The translations under genes were made by a program, and so were the position numbers. From NCBI RefSeq assembly GCF_024623725.1, contig NZ_JANKHG010000001.1, positions 62,001 through 126,000 of the forward strand: a stretch of DNA of 64,000 bases, read 5' to 3'. Positions 8,025 through 15,836 of this stretch are shown here, in pieces. The DNA is from Limnobacter parvus. GTDB taxonomy: Bacteria; Pseudomonadota; Gammaproteobacteria; Burkholderiales; Burkholderiaceae_B. Each line of letters starts with the position of its first letter. The stretch's first letter is position 1. The notes under the pieces were generated by a model that saw nothing but the letters and a program-made list of their open reading frames with translations, was not told the origin of the DNA and did not search any database.

Positions 8025-8225
8025 TTAGAAGAATTCCGGTTCAAGTTGGAAGGTCTGCGATTCAAGGAAATCTGCCGCCATCAAACTGACAACACTGTTC
8101 ACCGAAGGTGAGAACCCGAACTCGCCCGTCTTTTTTGGCGAGGCGGGTTCAAGTGGTGTCAGCTTTGTATGGCGGGAATTCAGATTTCCAAGCAGACCTT
8201 GCACTTGTCCGGAATTCTTCAAGCG
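8025..8225 (-). repeat. Structured double-hairpin repeat, copy B (minus orientation)
   Basis: Same architecture as copy A, on the other strand. Arms pair as GAATTCCGG (8031-8039) with CCGGAATTC (8209-8217), AAGGTCTGC (8050-8058) with GCAGACCTT (8192-8200), and GGAAATCTG (8066-8074) with CAGATTTCC (8181-8189). Extra bases at 8059-8065 correspond to the TTGA bulge. Hairpin 1 is 8112-8150 (minus-strand loop AAAAAAGAC) and hairpin 2 is 8099-8111. The arm sequences do not match copy A, although they pair within this copy. Its core faces that of copy A, about 115 bp away. It sits between the convergent MFS and lrgB genes. Confidence 0.78.
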
Positions 8226-8235
8226 ACTCAAACCA

Positions 8236-9000
8236 CTAGGCGACCAAGGCGAACATCCACGGAATGAGCAACGCGCCAAATATGCCATGCAGCCCCATAC
8301 CCAAGCTAGCGTAACGCCCCGCCTCCGGGTGAACGCTAAACGCCCTTGCAGTGCCAATGCCATGCGCCGCCAAGCCCATGGTGAAACCCCTCACCCACCA
8401 GCGCTTCATGCCCATGAAATTGAACAGCCAGGTACCCACAGCCGCGCCCAAGATGCCGGTAACAATCGCGAACAAGGCAGTGAGCGTGGGCGAAGCCCCA
8501 ATGCGTTCGCTAACGCCCATGGCAATTGGCGCAGTCACCGATTTGGCCCAAAGGCTTTGAACAATGTCGATGTTGGCTCCCAACAGGTAAGCCGTGCCCA
8601 ATGCGCTGGCAATTGAAAGCCCCCCGCCCACCAACAGGGCCACACTGAGCAACACCAGTGTGCGAATGGTTTGCCCTTTCACTGCCGTCAGCCCTTGGTA
8701 AATGGGCACAGCCAATGCCACAGTGGCAGTACCCAGCAAAAAGTGCACAAACTGCGCACCTTCGAAATATTGTTGATAACTAAGACCTGTAATTTGCAGA
8801 AAACCCGCCAGAAGTAACACGGCGATCATGACCGGATTGGTGAAGGGCTGCTGCCCGCTTTTTTTATAGCACCAAAGGCCTATTTGATAGGCCAGTAAGG
8901 TCAGGAACAAGGCACTAAGCGGGTTACCAGTTAAGTACACCCAAATTTCAGGCAGATCGGCCAAGCGACGCGTCGATTCAATTTGCGCTGGTTCAATCAT
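8236..9000 (-). CDS. lrgB: LrgB/CidB-family membrane protein
   Basis: A 254-residue polytopic protein of the LrgB family, which works with LrgA-type holin-like proteins and has been linked to murein hydrolase control, and in some bacteria and plants to transport of small carboxylates. Seen: about six hydrophobic segments, the conserved stretch KSVTAPIAMGVSERIGASP and the C-terminal GLAAHGIGTARAFSVHPEAG, both typical of the family. The ATG at 9000 overlaps the lrgA stop by 8 bases, so the pair is translationally coupled. The longer frame to 9045 would intrude further into lrgA and is not preferred. Confidence 0.87.
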   Translation of the reverse strand: MIEPAQIESTRRLADLPEIWVYLTGNPLSALFLTLLAYQIGLWCYKKSGQQPFTNPVMIAVLLLAGFLQITGLSYQQYFEGAQFVHFLLGTATVALAVPIYQGLTAVKGQTIRTLVLLSVALLVGGGLSIASALGTAYLLGANIDIVQSLWAKSVTAPIAMGVSERIGASPTLTALFAIVTGILGAAVGTWLFNFMGMKRWWVRGFTMGLAAHGIGTARAFSVHPEAGRYASLGMGLHGIFGALLIPWMFALVA

Positions 9001-9367
9001 TCTTCGATACCTCGCTGACATCACCAGGCATGAACCGCGTGGCAAGGCGATCCAGCAACAGGGCTGTGCCCACCAGGGTTACGACGACACTAACCAGAAG
9101 GCTGATCAGAATGATTACACCGAATTCTGCAAGCACTGGCCAAAACACCACCACCCCCACCGCAGCGGGAACGAACAACAAACCCAGATTTGCTGTGAAT
9201 ACATTGGCCGTGGTTTGAATGTCGACGGGCACCTCGCCTTTCAGGAAAAAGAAGGCGAGCAGGCAAATCAGACCCAAAACCGGACCCGGAATGGACGGAA
9301 AGGCAGCAAAGCTGAGCAATTCGCCCAAGGCCTGAAAAGCAAGAAGTATCGTTAATGATTTAAGCAT
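8993..9367 (-). CDS. lrgA: LrgA/CidA-family holin-like protein
   Basis: A 124-residue membrane protein with four hydrophobic helices: LTILLAFQALGELLSF, IPGPVLGLICLLAFFFL, TANLGLLFVPAAVGVVVF and VIILISLLVSVVVTLVGTAL. The segment PGPVLGL followed by LGLLFVPAAVGVV is the LrgA/CidA signature. Family members form holin-like oligomers together with LrgB. The start MLKSL at 9367 is chosen over 9385 because it gives the usual family length. It is the first gene of the lrgAB pair; the divergent OmpA-like lipoprotein gene begins at 9474. Confidence 0.85.
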   Translation of the reverse strand: MLKSLTILLAFQALGELLSFAAFPSIPGPVLGLICLLAFFFLKGEVPVDIQTTANVFTANLGLLFVPAAVGVVVFWPVLAEFGVIILISLLVSVVVTLVGTALLLDRLATRFMPGDVSEVSKND

Positions 9368-9473
9368 GTGGCAGTGTAGCGCCATGAAAATTTTATAGTC
9401 AACCTGAAAAAGAGTGAGGCGTTACAATCGAGTGGACAGCAAATATTTAATAAAAAAACTCAAGGAAGACACC

Positions 9474-10142
9474 ATGAACAAGTTCAAACTTTCAGCAATC
9501 GCCCTTACTTTGTTTGCAGCAGGTTGCGCCACCAATGGCGGCGGTATTTATCAACAACCACAGGGACAATCTCTGCCAGCTCCAGGTTCACCCGTGGCAG
9601 TAGCGGGTTGCCCTGTTGCGCCCGAACGCAAGGTCGACAACACCAAAACCGCTATTGGTACCGCAGTGGGCGCAATTGGTGGTGCAATCGCTGGCAACAC
9701 CATTGACGGCAAAGACACCGTGCGCGGCGCAGCCTTGGGCGGCTTGTTCGGCTACCTGGTGGGCAGCCAGATTGCCGTGCGCGAACAGCGCGATGGTTCT
9801 GTGATGCTCGATATTCCAGGTGCGGCGCTGTTTGACACCAACCAAACTGCAATCAAATCGCAGTTCGCTGGCACGCTGGATCAAATTTCAGCCACCCTGC
9901 GTGACAACCCCAACACCATTGTGTGCGTGATTGGCTACACCGACAGCACTGGCAGTGACCAGTACAATCAGGATTTGTCAGTACGCCGCGCACAGTCAGT
10001 GACCAATTTCCTGACCAGCAAAGGCATCAGCGGCGCTCGCCTAACGGCGGCTGGTTTGGGTGAAGGTTTCCCAGTGGCCAGCAATGACAACGAAGCAGGC
10101 CGTGCACAGAACCGCCGCGTTGAAATGTACGTGCGCAACTAA
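9474..10142 (+). CDS. OmpA-family outer-membrane lipoprotein
   Basis: A 222-residue lipoprotein with the signal MNKFKLSAIALTLFAAGC, lipobox LFAAGC. After a short linker comes a glycine-zipper segment (AIGTAVGAIGGAIAG and AALGGLFGYLVGSQ, about residues 60-105), then an OmpA C-terminal peptidoglycan-binding domain with VIGYTDSTGSDQYNQDLSVRR and AGLGEGFPVASNDNEAGRAQ, ending RRVEMYVRN. It should tether the outer membrane to peptidoglycan (YiaD-type layout). The start at 9474 is set by the signal peptide; the upstream extension to 9414 is not signal-like. A bidirectional terminator follows. Confidence 0.88.
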   Translation: MNKFKLSAIALTLFAAGCATNGGGIYQQPQGQSLPAPGSPVAVAGCPVAPERKVDNTKTAIGTAVGAIGGAIAGNTIDGKDTVRGAALGGLFGYLVGSQIAVREQRDGSVMLDIPGAALFDTNQTAIKSQFAGTLDQISATLRDNPNTIVCVIGYTDSTGSDQYNQDLSVRRAQSVTNFLTSKGISGARLTAAGLGEGFPVASNDNEAGRAQNRRVEMYVRN

Positions 10143-10188
10143 GGAAGCAATCAGAGAATTGAGCTTCGCCACACGCGAAGTTTGAATA

Positions 10189-10219
10189 AAAAAAGCCACC
10201 TTCACAGGTGGCTTTTTTG
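10189..10219. terminator. Bidirectional intrinsic terminator (OmpA lipoprotein / fadD)
   Basis: An AAAAAAGCCACCT / AGGTGGCTTTTTT stem with a 4-base loop lies between two convergent genes. The A-tract and T-tract on either side allow it to act on both strands. Confidence 0.9.
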
Positions 10220-10249
10220 TTGAGCAAAACCAGTTTAACTGTTTCAGAC

Positions 10250-12019
10250 TTACGCTGTTTCTTTCGGCTTGTCGCGAAGTTCACGGCGCAGAATTTTACC
10301 CACTGGGGTTTTGGGCAAGTCGTCGCGGAATTCAACAAATGAAGGAATTTTGTAGCCCGTCAAATTCTGGCGGCAATGCGCGATCAAGTCTTCCTTGGTC
10401 ACACTGGCGTCTTTCTTCACAACCACCAACTTCACTTTTTCGCCGGTAACCGGGTCGGGAACGCCGACTACGCCGCATTCCAGAACGCCCGGGTGCTGGG
10501 CCACAACGTCTTCGATTTCATTGGGGAACACGTTGAAACCGCTGACAATGATCATGTCTTTCTTGCGATCGACAATTTTCACAAACCCTTGTTCGTCCAT
10601 GGTGCCAATGTCGCCAGTGGCCAGCCAACCGTCTTTGTCGATGGTTTTGGCGGTTTCTTCGGGGCGGTTCAAATAACCCAACATCACCTGTGGGCCGCGC
10701 ACACAAATTTCACCAGGTTCGTTCAGGCCTGCCCACAAACCATCGTCTCGCTTCAAACGCACTTCGGTGCCAGGAATGGGCAAACCCACATTGCCACGGA
10801 AGGCCGGGCGTTCGCCACCATGCAGCGGTGGCACGGTTACTACAGGCGAGGTTTCTGTCATACCGAAGCCTTCGGAAATCGCACAACCCGTTACCTTGTA
10901 CCAACGTTCAGCGATGGGTTGCTGCAAGGCCATGCCGCCGCTCATCGCGAATTTCATGTCGGAAAAATCGCGGTTGCAGAATTCCTCGTTGTTCAAAAAT
11001 GCATTGAACAGTGTGTTCACGGCAGTAATTACGTGGAATTTTTCTTTGCGCAGCACTTTCATGACCGTGCCCACATCGCGTGGGTTGGCAATCAAGATAT
11101 TGCGCGCGCCAAAGGTCATGAACAACATGCAATTCACGGCCAGCGCATAGATGTGGTAAAGCGGCAGCATAGTGACCACGCAAATTGGGTCTTTGCCAAT
11201 TGCTTCACTCATCCAGGCCAGGCCCTGTTCCATGTTGCTCATCAGGTTGCGCTGGGTCAGCATGGCGCCTTTGGAAACGCCAGTGGTGCCGCCTGTGTAC
11301 TGCAACAGTGCCACGTCATCAAGCTGTGGGCTGGGTTTGGGGAATGAAACACCATTGCCTGCAGCCAGGGCCTTTTTCAATGGTACGGCTTGCGGCAAGT
11401 TGTAGGCAGGCACCATCTTCTTGATTTTGCGCATCACGAAGTTGATGATCAGGCCCTTCAAACCACCCAACAAATCGCCAAGCTGAGTGATCACGATGTT
11501 TTTAACCTGAGTGCCTTCAAGAGACTGCTGCAAGGTGTTGGCAAAGTTTTCAAACACCACGATGGTGGTTGCGCCCGAATCTTTCAATTGATGATTCAAT
11601 TCGCGCACGGTGTACAAGGGGTTCACATTCGTCAGGGTACAACCCAGTTTCATGGCACCAACAAAACACGCCGGAAACTGCACGCAGTTCGGCAACATGA
11701 TGGCCACAACATCGCCTGCTTTCACGCCAATCGATTTCAAATAACCCGCAAACTGGTCTGAATAATCATCAACCTGCTTGTATGAAAATTCAGTGCCTGC
11801 TGACACAAAGGCAGGGCGGTCTGCAAACTTTTTAAGGCATTCCTGGATCAACTCCAGCATGCTGGTGTAGCGCAGGGGGGGCATGTCGCCAGACACGCCA
11901 GGGGGGTAGCTTTTGGTCCAGTAATTCGACTCAAATAACTCTTGTGCTTCTTTGCTGACAAAACCATTAAATTGGGTAGGCGACACCTGGGGGGCGGCCT
12001 CATCGGGACGTGCTGACAT
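10250..12019 (-). CDS. fadD: Long-chain-fatty-acid CoA ligase
   Basis: A 589-residue AMP-forming acyl-CoA synthetase that activates fatty acids for beta-oxidation. Seen: the P-loop-like motif LLQYTGGTTGVSKGAML, the adenylation motif GFGMTETSP, the hinge region DGWLATGDIGTMDEQGFVKI, VDRKKDMIIVSGFNVFPNEIE, and the C-terminal catalytic Lys in KTPVGKILRRELR. Length matches FadD. The ATG at 12019 has GGAG nine bases upstream; the longer frames to 12034 and 12091 lack a ribosome site. It lies near fadE, fadB and fadA, and with them forms a complete fatty-acid degradation set. Confidence 0.9.
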   Translation of the reverse strand: MSARPDEAAPQVSPTQFNGFVSKEAQELFESNYWTKSYPPGVSGDMPPLRYTSMLELIQECLKKFADRPAFVSAGTEFSYKQVDDYSDQFAGYLKSIGVKAGDVVAIMLPNCVQFPACFVGAMKLGCTLTNVNPLYTVRELNHQLKDSGATTIVVFENFANTLQQSLEGTQVKNIVITQLGDLLGGLKGLIINFVMRKIKKMVPAYNLPQAVPLKKALAAGNGVSFPKPSPQLDDVALLQYTGGTTGVSKGAMLTQRNLMSNMEQGLAWMSEAIGKDPICVVTMLPLYHIYALAVNCMLFMTFGARNILIANPRDVGTVMKVLRKEKFHVITAVNTLFNAFLNNEEFCNRDFSDMKFAMSGGMALQQPIAERWYKVTGCAISEGFGMTETSPVVTVPPLHGGERPAFRGNVGLPIPGTEVRLKRDDGLWAGLNEPGEICVRGPQVMLGYLNRPEETAKTIDKDGWLATGDIGTMDEQGFVKIVDRKKDMIIVSGFNVFPNEIEDVVAQHPGVLECGVVGVPDPVTGEKVKLVVVKKDASVTKEDLIAHCRQNLTGYKIPSFVEFRDDLPKTPVGKILRRELRDKPKETA

Positions 12020-12249
12020 CTGGCTAATCTCCATGCAAATCAAGGCTGACGCGCAGTGGTACCCGGGTTTGTTTGCTGCCTCCCTGACCAAGCGGTGTCG
12101 CCCTGACTTTTTTATAAGTGTTGTGTAAGTCTTCAGACAGTCATAAAGATATCACCCTTCACTCGATTTGGGTAAGGCCCATGTAAGTTTTCAGCCCGAA
12201 TCAAGTACTTAGGCAAAATAACGAAAGCACTTTTACTTTGCCCGAAAGG
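12020..12249. other. Intergenic region upstream of fadD
   Basis: A 230-bp stretch between the CoA-transferase gene and fadD, both on the minus strand. It must hold the fadD promoter if fadD is transcribed on its own. I see no gene, strong palindrome or clear terminator here. Confidence 0.4.
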
Positions 12250-13251
12250 TTAGCTCAACAGTATTTTTCGCGCTTTCACTTCTGCACGGCTTAGTACCGG
12301 CGTAATGCATGCGTCGACATTGCCAAACACCTGCTCCCAGTGACTTAAAGGCTGCGATGCGATCAGTTCAATCATGTCATTGCGCATTTGAACAGCAGCG
12401 GGCGTGCCGGGCATGGCACCACGACTCCAGTGAATATTGATCCATTCCGGTTTACCCATGGCTTCACAAGCCACCTTCCAGAATTTGTGCTCGAGTGAGC
12501 CCACCGCCAAGTGCCGATTGTCCAGCGTGCGGTAAACGTTGTAACAGGCCAAACCACCGCTGAGTAAGTCGTCTTGATGCCTGGCGGGCTTGCCACTGAG
12601 CATGACCCACATTTGTTCCATGCTCTCGGGCATGATGTTTTGCTTCCACAGGTTGTGCGTCATTGACACATCCACAAAGGTGCCCTGCCCTGTGCGCTGC
12701 GCTTTCAGCAGCGCTGCCAGAATTCCCTGCACCGCGGCTGAAGTACCGCCAAACAAATCACCAAACTGCACAGCGGGAACCGGAATGTCGCCGTTGGCGG
12801 TTTGCAAACCGTCCAGAACCCCGCTTAGCGCCATGTAATTGATGTCGTGCCCTGCTTTTTCAGCCAATGCGCCAGTTTGCCCATAACCGGTGATGCTACA
12901 CATCACCAACTTTGGGTTCAGCGCCTGAAGGGTCTCAAAACCACACCCCATTTCTGCCATTACACCGGGGCGAAAACCGTCGATCAACACATCGGCCTTG
13001 GCCGCATGGTCTTTTAAACTTTGAATGCCTTCCGGCGTGCGGAAGTCGGCGGTGACAATCTGCTTGCTGCTGTTTAGCGCGGCATAAAGCATAGGCATGC
13101 TTTTGGCGTCATCGCCGTGCGGGGGTTCCATCTTGATGACCGTGGCACCCATTTGCTGAAGTATCAGCGATGTGGCAGGACCGGGCAGGTTGCGAGACAA
13201 ATCGAGAACGGTGAGGCCCTTGAGTAGGGTGGGGTCTTGGATGGGTGACAC
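12250..13251 (-). CDS. CaiB/BaiF-family CoA transferase or alpha-methylacyl-CoA racemase-like protein
   Basis: A 333-residue family III CoA-transferase-like protein. Seen: the N-terminal LKGLTVLDLSRNLPGPATSL, VIKMEPPHGDD, VLIDGFRPGVMAEMG with GYGQTGALAEKAGHDINYMA (the conserved Asp of the family is in GHDINY), and QFGDLFGGTSAAVQGI. The pattern is closest to the alpha-methylacyl-CoA racemase branch. It ends abruptly at ARKILLS, so it is shorter than the usual 360-400 residues, perhaps lacking the last small segment. The neighbourhood (fadD, fadEBA) fits a role in branched or unusual acyl-CoA metabolism. A TetR-type palindrome lies upstream at 13289. Confidence 0.75.
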   Translation of the reverse strand: MSPIQDPTLLKGLTVLDLSRNLPGPATSLILQQMGATVIKMEPPHGDDAKSMPMLYAALNSSKQIVTADFRTPEGIQSLKDHAAKADVLIDGFRPGVMAEMGCGFETLQALNPKLVMCSITGYGQTGALAEKAGHDINYMALSGVLDGLQTANGDIPVPAVQFGDLFGGTSAAVQGILAALLKAQRTGQGTFVDVSMTHNLWKQNIMPESMEQMWVMLSGKPARHQDDLLSGGLACYNVYRTLDNRHLAVGSLEHKFWKVACEAMGKPEWINIHWSRGAMPGTPAAVQMRNDMIELIASQPLSHWEQVFGNVDACITPVLSRAEVKARKILLS

Positions 13252-13288
13252 GATAAATTTTCCATGGGTTGTTTCGTTTCAGTTTACC

Positions 13289-13304
13289 AAACAAACGTTT
13301 GTTT
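13289..13304. promoter_or_regulatory. 16-bp palindrome, probable TetR-family operator
   Basis: AAACAAACGTTTGTTT is a perfect palindrome located 38 bp upstream of the CoA-transferase start and just upstream of the divergent 13315 gene. It resembles sites of fatty-acid-responsive TetR repressors such as PsrA (AAAC-spacer-GTTT type). The actual regulator is unknown; the TetR gene at 22474 is one candidate. Confidence 0.6.
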
Positions 13305-13314
13305 TTTCAATTAA

Positions 13315-14598
13315 ATGAACTGCGGATCGCCACTGAGTTACTTAGTGGCACCTTACGCTTGTGTCAAACCCATGCCCAATTCGATTTCGACGAACCACCA
13401 CACCACGATTGAAAATACATCGGCCCGATACACGCTTAACCAACTCGCCCACACGTTGCCGAAAATTGCACATCGCCTTGGCCATCTGTTATACCGCAGC
13501 TACAAGATTTCCCCGGTTCAGGACAATTTCCGGGAGACGCACGCAACAACAGGGACGCATCAGTTAAAGCCAATTACGGACTGGCTTTTGAATGACCAGG
13601 GGCCGTCACTCAGCGCCCAAAATGAATTAAAAAAACAACTTGTACTCAGAAGCCGCCTGCTGGGGTACGAGGTGGAGAATCCGCTGTTTGTTTTCGCAAA
13701 CAACCGAGTGCAATCAGAAACGATTGCGCTGCGGGAAGGTGACCCGCTGATTGCAAAACCGCTTGATGATGCAAAACTGGTGCTTGCCGACCTTTATCAA
13801 AAAAAGTATGGAATCCGCATTGTGGTTGAAACCCACCCAATGAACAAAGTACAACTGGCAAAAAAAATAAAGCAGGAATGCCTGCGAGCCAAAGGCATGC
13901 CGGTGGGTTTGATTTTGCGAACTACAAGCCAAGGGCAAGGGGAAAGTATGGGGCCTGGACAGAGCAACTACGCGGGGCACGTAACCCCGATAGTGATTCA
14001 GCAATTTGAGAAGGTGATCAACGTTGTTTCGCTGGACAGTACCCTGAACCCCAACACGACACTGCTCGGGGCGATGTTGCGTTTGTCTCATCAAAACATG
14101 AATATTCGAATGATTACACTGCACAAGGCACGACAAGCAGATCACTTTTCTTGCCACACCGATGCATTGCAAATATTGAAAGATCTTTTGGTGCAACAAA
14201 AAAGTTCCAGCAGGTGCATTCTTGACGATTTGTCTGCGCACCACCTTGCCGACGGTGATCAAATCACAAGCGCGGTCAATTTGTTAAAAATCGATTTGCC
14301 CCTATTCCTGCAAAAAGTTAATCAACGTGCGGAATGGCCAGCCAACGGGAACCAAAACGATGCGCAATGGTTGCAAGCACACCTGTCACCCACGCAACCG
14401 GGGAAATACCAAACGATTGAACAACACTGGCAGCGATATTCACGACAACCTTGGGAAAACGCCGGCAAACTGCACAATCATTTTTTGGCGGTGAAAGCCT
14501 TTCACAATGCAAACAAGGTTTTAAATCATCTTGAGTCGTTTGAAAGCAAGGTGTCTCGCGACAAGTACCTGGCAAAGTTAAGGAAAACGCACACTTAA
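13315..14598 (+). CDS. YopJ-family acetyltransferase-like protein (candidate effector), copy 1
   Basis: A 427-residue soluble protein without a signal peptide. I place it in the YopJ family (clan CE fold, Ser/Thr/Lys acetyltransferases) from the spacing of a candidate catalytic triad: His222 in YAGHVTPIVIQQ, Asp241 in VVSLDSTLN, and Cys280 in HFSCHTDALQILKDL. His-Asp spacing of 19 equals the His-Glu/Asp spacing of YopJ and PopP2. The family feature IPPxFxK is echoed by IDLPLFLQKVNQ near residue 327. It is about 35-40% alike by eye to the next gene, especially NHFLxVKAxH and KVLxxLESFE at the C-terminus. The N-terminal 80 residues are polar and Ser/Thr-rich, as in secreted effectors, but no secretion system is visible here. 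The start is uncertain (ATG at 13372 is an alternative; neither has a clear ribosome site). Confidence 0.6.
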   Translation: MNCGSPLSYLVAPYACVKPMPNSISTNHHTTIENTSARYTLNQLAHTLPKIAHRLGHLLYRSYKISPVQDNFRETHATTGTHQLKPITDWLLNDQGPSLSAQNELKKQLVLRSRLLGYEVENPLFVFANNRVQSETIALREGDPLIAKPLDDAKLVLADLYQKKYGIRIVVETHPMNKVQLAKKIKQECLRAKGMPVGLILRTTSQGQGESMGPGQSNYAGHVTPIVIQQFEKVINVVSLDSTLNPNTTLLGAMLRLSHQNMNIRMITLHKARQADHFSCHTDALQILKDLLVQQKSSSRCILDDLSAHHLADGDQITSAVNLLKIDLPLFLQKVNQRAEWPANGNQNDAQWLQAHLSPTQPGKYQTIEQHWQRYSRQPWENAGKLHNHFLAVKAFHNANKVLNHLESFESKVSRDKYLAKLRKTHT

Positions 14599-14673
14599 GC
14601 AATGGCAAAACGGAACCGGTCCCCGTTCGTGGCTACTTATTTCTGTGTATAACAATTCGAGGGAAGTGGCGGC

Positions 14674-15792
14674 ATGGGGAACATTCAGATCAATCCATTC
14701 AAGAATTGCATGCCGCAACCCTCAGAGGAACCAAACCACCACACGCATTCACGATTGGAAACTTTGCGATCCCGAATGCTGACCCAGCAAGGTATCGACA
14801 CAGACTACCAAGTTCAACTTATTGAAAACTACCAGCGACGTGCGGAAAGATTGGGGTACAGCAACAGAAACCCGTTGTTTAAACCAGTGATTGAATTTCT
14901 GGAACCTGCCCGGGGAAAACCAAGTGAAATTGCGGGGATCAAGCCACTTGACGATGCCATGCTGATACTTTGTGATCTGTATCGGCAAAAGTACGGTATA
15001 CAAATATGGCCTTTGATTCCAAGCCAAGTAAACGCTCGCGGCAACGAGCACATCGCAAAGTGCTTGCGGGCATCGAACGGCGATGCGTTTGGATTAATCG
15101 TTCCTTCATCTGTCACTCAAACCACGCGCAACTATTCCGGGCATGTAGTGCCCTATGTAGTTCAACAATCAAAAAACGTTATTCAGATCATGAATCTGGA
15201 TTCAATGCCCAACGCGCAGCAAAATTTTTTGATGACCAATTTTATTCGCGATGAATCAAACGCAGGCAATGACGTGATTGAATTTAAAGTCAGCGATGAC
15301 CGACAAACCAGTAAAAATGGCTGCAAGGTGGATTCCATTCAAATTTTAAAAGACACCTTGCGGTTTTACAAAGAAGGGGATTTCGATTCCCTGCACTCGC
15401 TTTTGGGCGGAACCGAGAGCACACGTATAAAAGATAGAAAACAGGTGACACCGCACTTTGCAACAGCCACATTGATGCTGCCGCCGTTTCTGCTCAAAAC
15501 AGCCCAACGCGGCGCCTTTATTCGGGAACAAGGCTATGAAAATGTTGCAGGCGTGCAACCTTTTCAAGAACATTCCCTTGATGCGCTTCCGCAATCAATC
15601 GAACGACACCGAAGCAAATATTCTGCACCACTGAGCGCAGCAACACCCCCAAAAACGCCAACAGAAAAAACTGCCAATCATTTTCTGCTGGTGAAGGCAT
15701 ATCACCAAATTGGCAAGGTGCTGGACAAGCTTGAATCATTTGAAACGGCGAGCGACAGGCAGCACTACTTGCGGCGAATTTCAATTCAATAA
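14674..15792 (+). CDS. YopJ-family acetyltransferase-like protein (candidate effector), copy 2
   Basis: A 372-residue paralogue of the preceding gene, 75 bp downstream. The same candidate triad is present: His157 in YSGHVVPYVVQQ, Asp176 in IMNLDSMPN, Cys217 in NGCKVDSIQILKDTL, with His-Asp spacing again 19 and Asp-Cys 41. The segment TLMLPPFLLKTAQ matches the LPPxFxKxxQ element of YopJ proteins near residue 267. Both copies also share GIKPLDDAMLILCDLYRQKY-type and RNPLF blocks upstream of the His. No signal peptide or membrane helix. A GAGGGAAG stretch shortly before the ATG at 14674 may serve as ribosome site. A terminator follows directly. Function as an effector is inference; an enzyme acting inside the cell is the alternative. 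Confidence 0.62.
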   Translation: MGNIQINPFKNCMPQPSEEPNHHTHSRLETLRSRMLTQQGIDTDYQVQLIENYQRRAERLGYSNRNPLFKPVIEFLEPARGKPSEIAGIKPLDDAMLILCDLYRQKYGIQIWPLIPSQVNARGNEHIAKCLRASNGDAFGLIVPSSVTQTTRNYSGHVVPYVVQQSKNVIQIMNLDSMPNAQQNFLMTNFIRDESNAGNDVIEFKVSDDRQTSKNGCKVDSIQILKDTLRFYKEGDFDSLHSLLGGTESTRIKDRKQVTPHFATATLMLPPFLLKTAQRGAFIREQGYENVAGVQPFQEHSLDALPQSIERHRSKYSAPLSAATPPKTPTEKTANHFLLVKAYHQIGKVLDKLESFETASDRQHYLRRISIQ

Positions 15793-15819
15793 AAAAAGCC
15801 TCCCGAAGGAGGCTTTTTC
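15792..15819. terminator. Bidirectional intrinsic terminator (YopJ-like / fadE)
   Basis: AAAAAGCCTCC and GGAGGCTTTTT form an 11-bp stem around a cgaa tetraloop between two convergent genes. Confidence 0.9.
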
Positions 15820-15836
15820 TTTGACTGCAAAAACAA

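Noticed and set aside
8025-8363. 112-codon minus-strand frame covering repeat copy B
   Set aside because: It overlaps the lrgB end and the hairpins of the repeat; no ribosome site or known domain.
10376-11347. 323-codon plus-strand frame inside fadD
   Set aside because: Antisense shadow of a clearly recognised gene with intact motifs.
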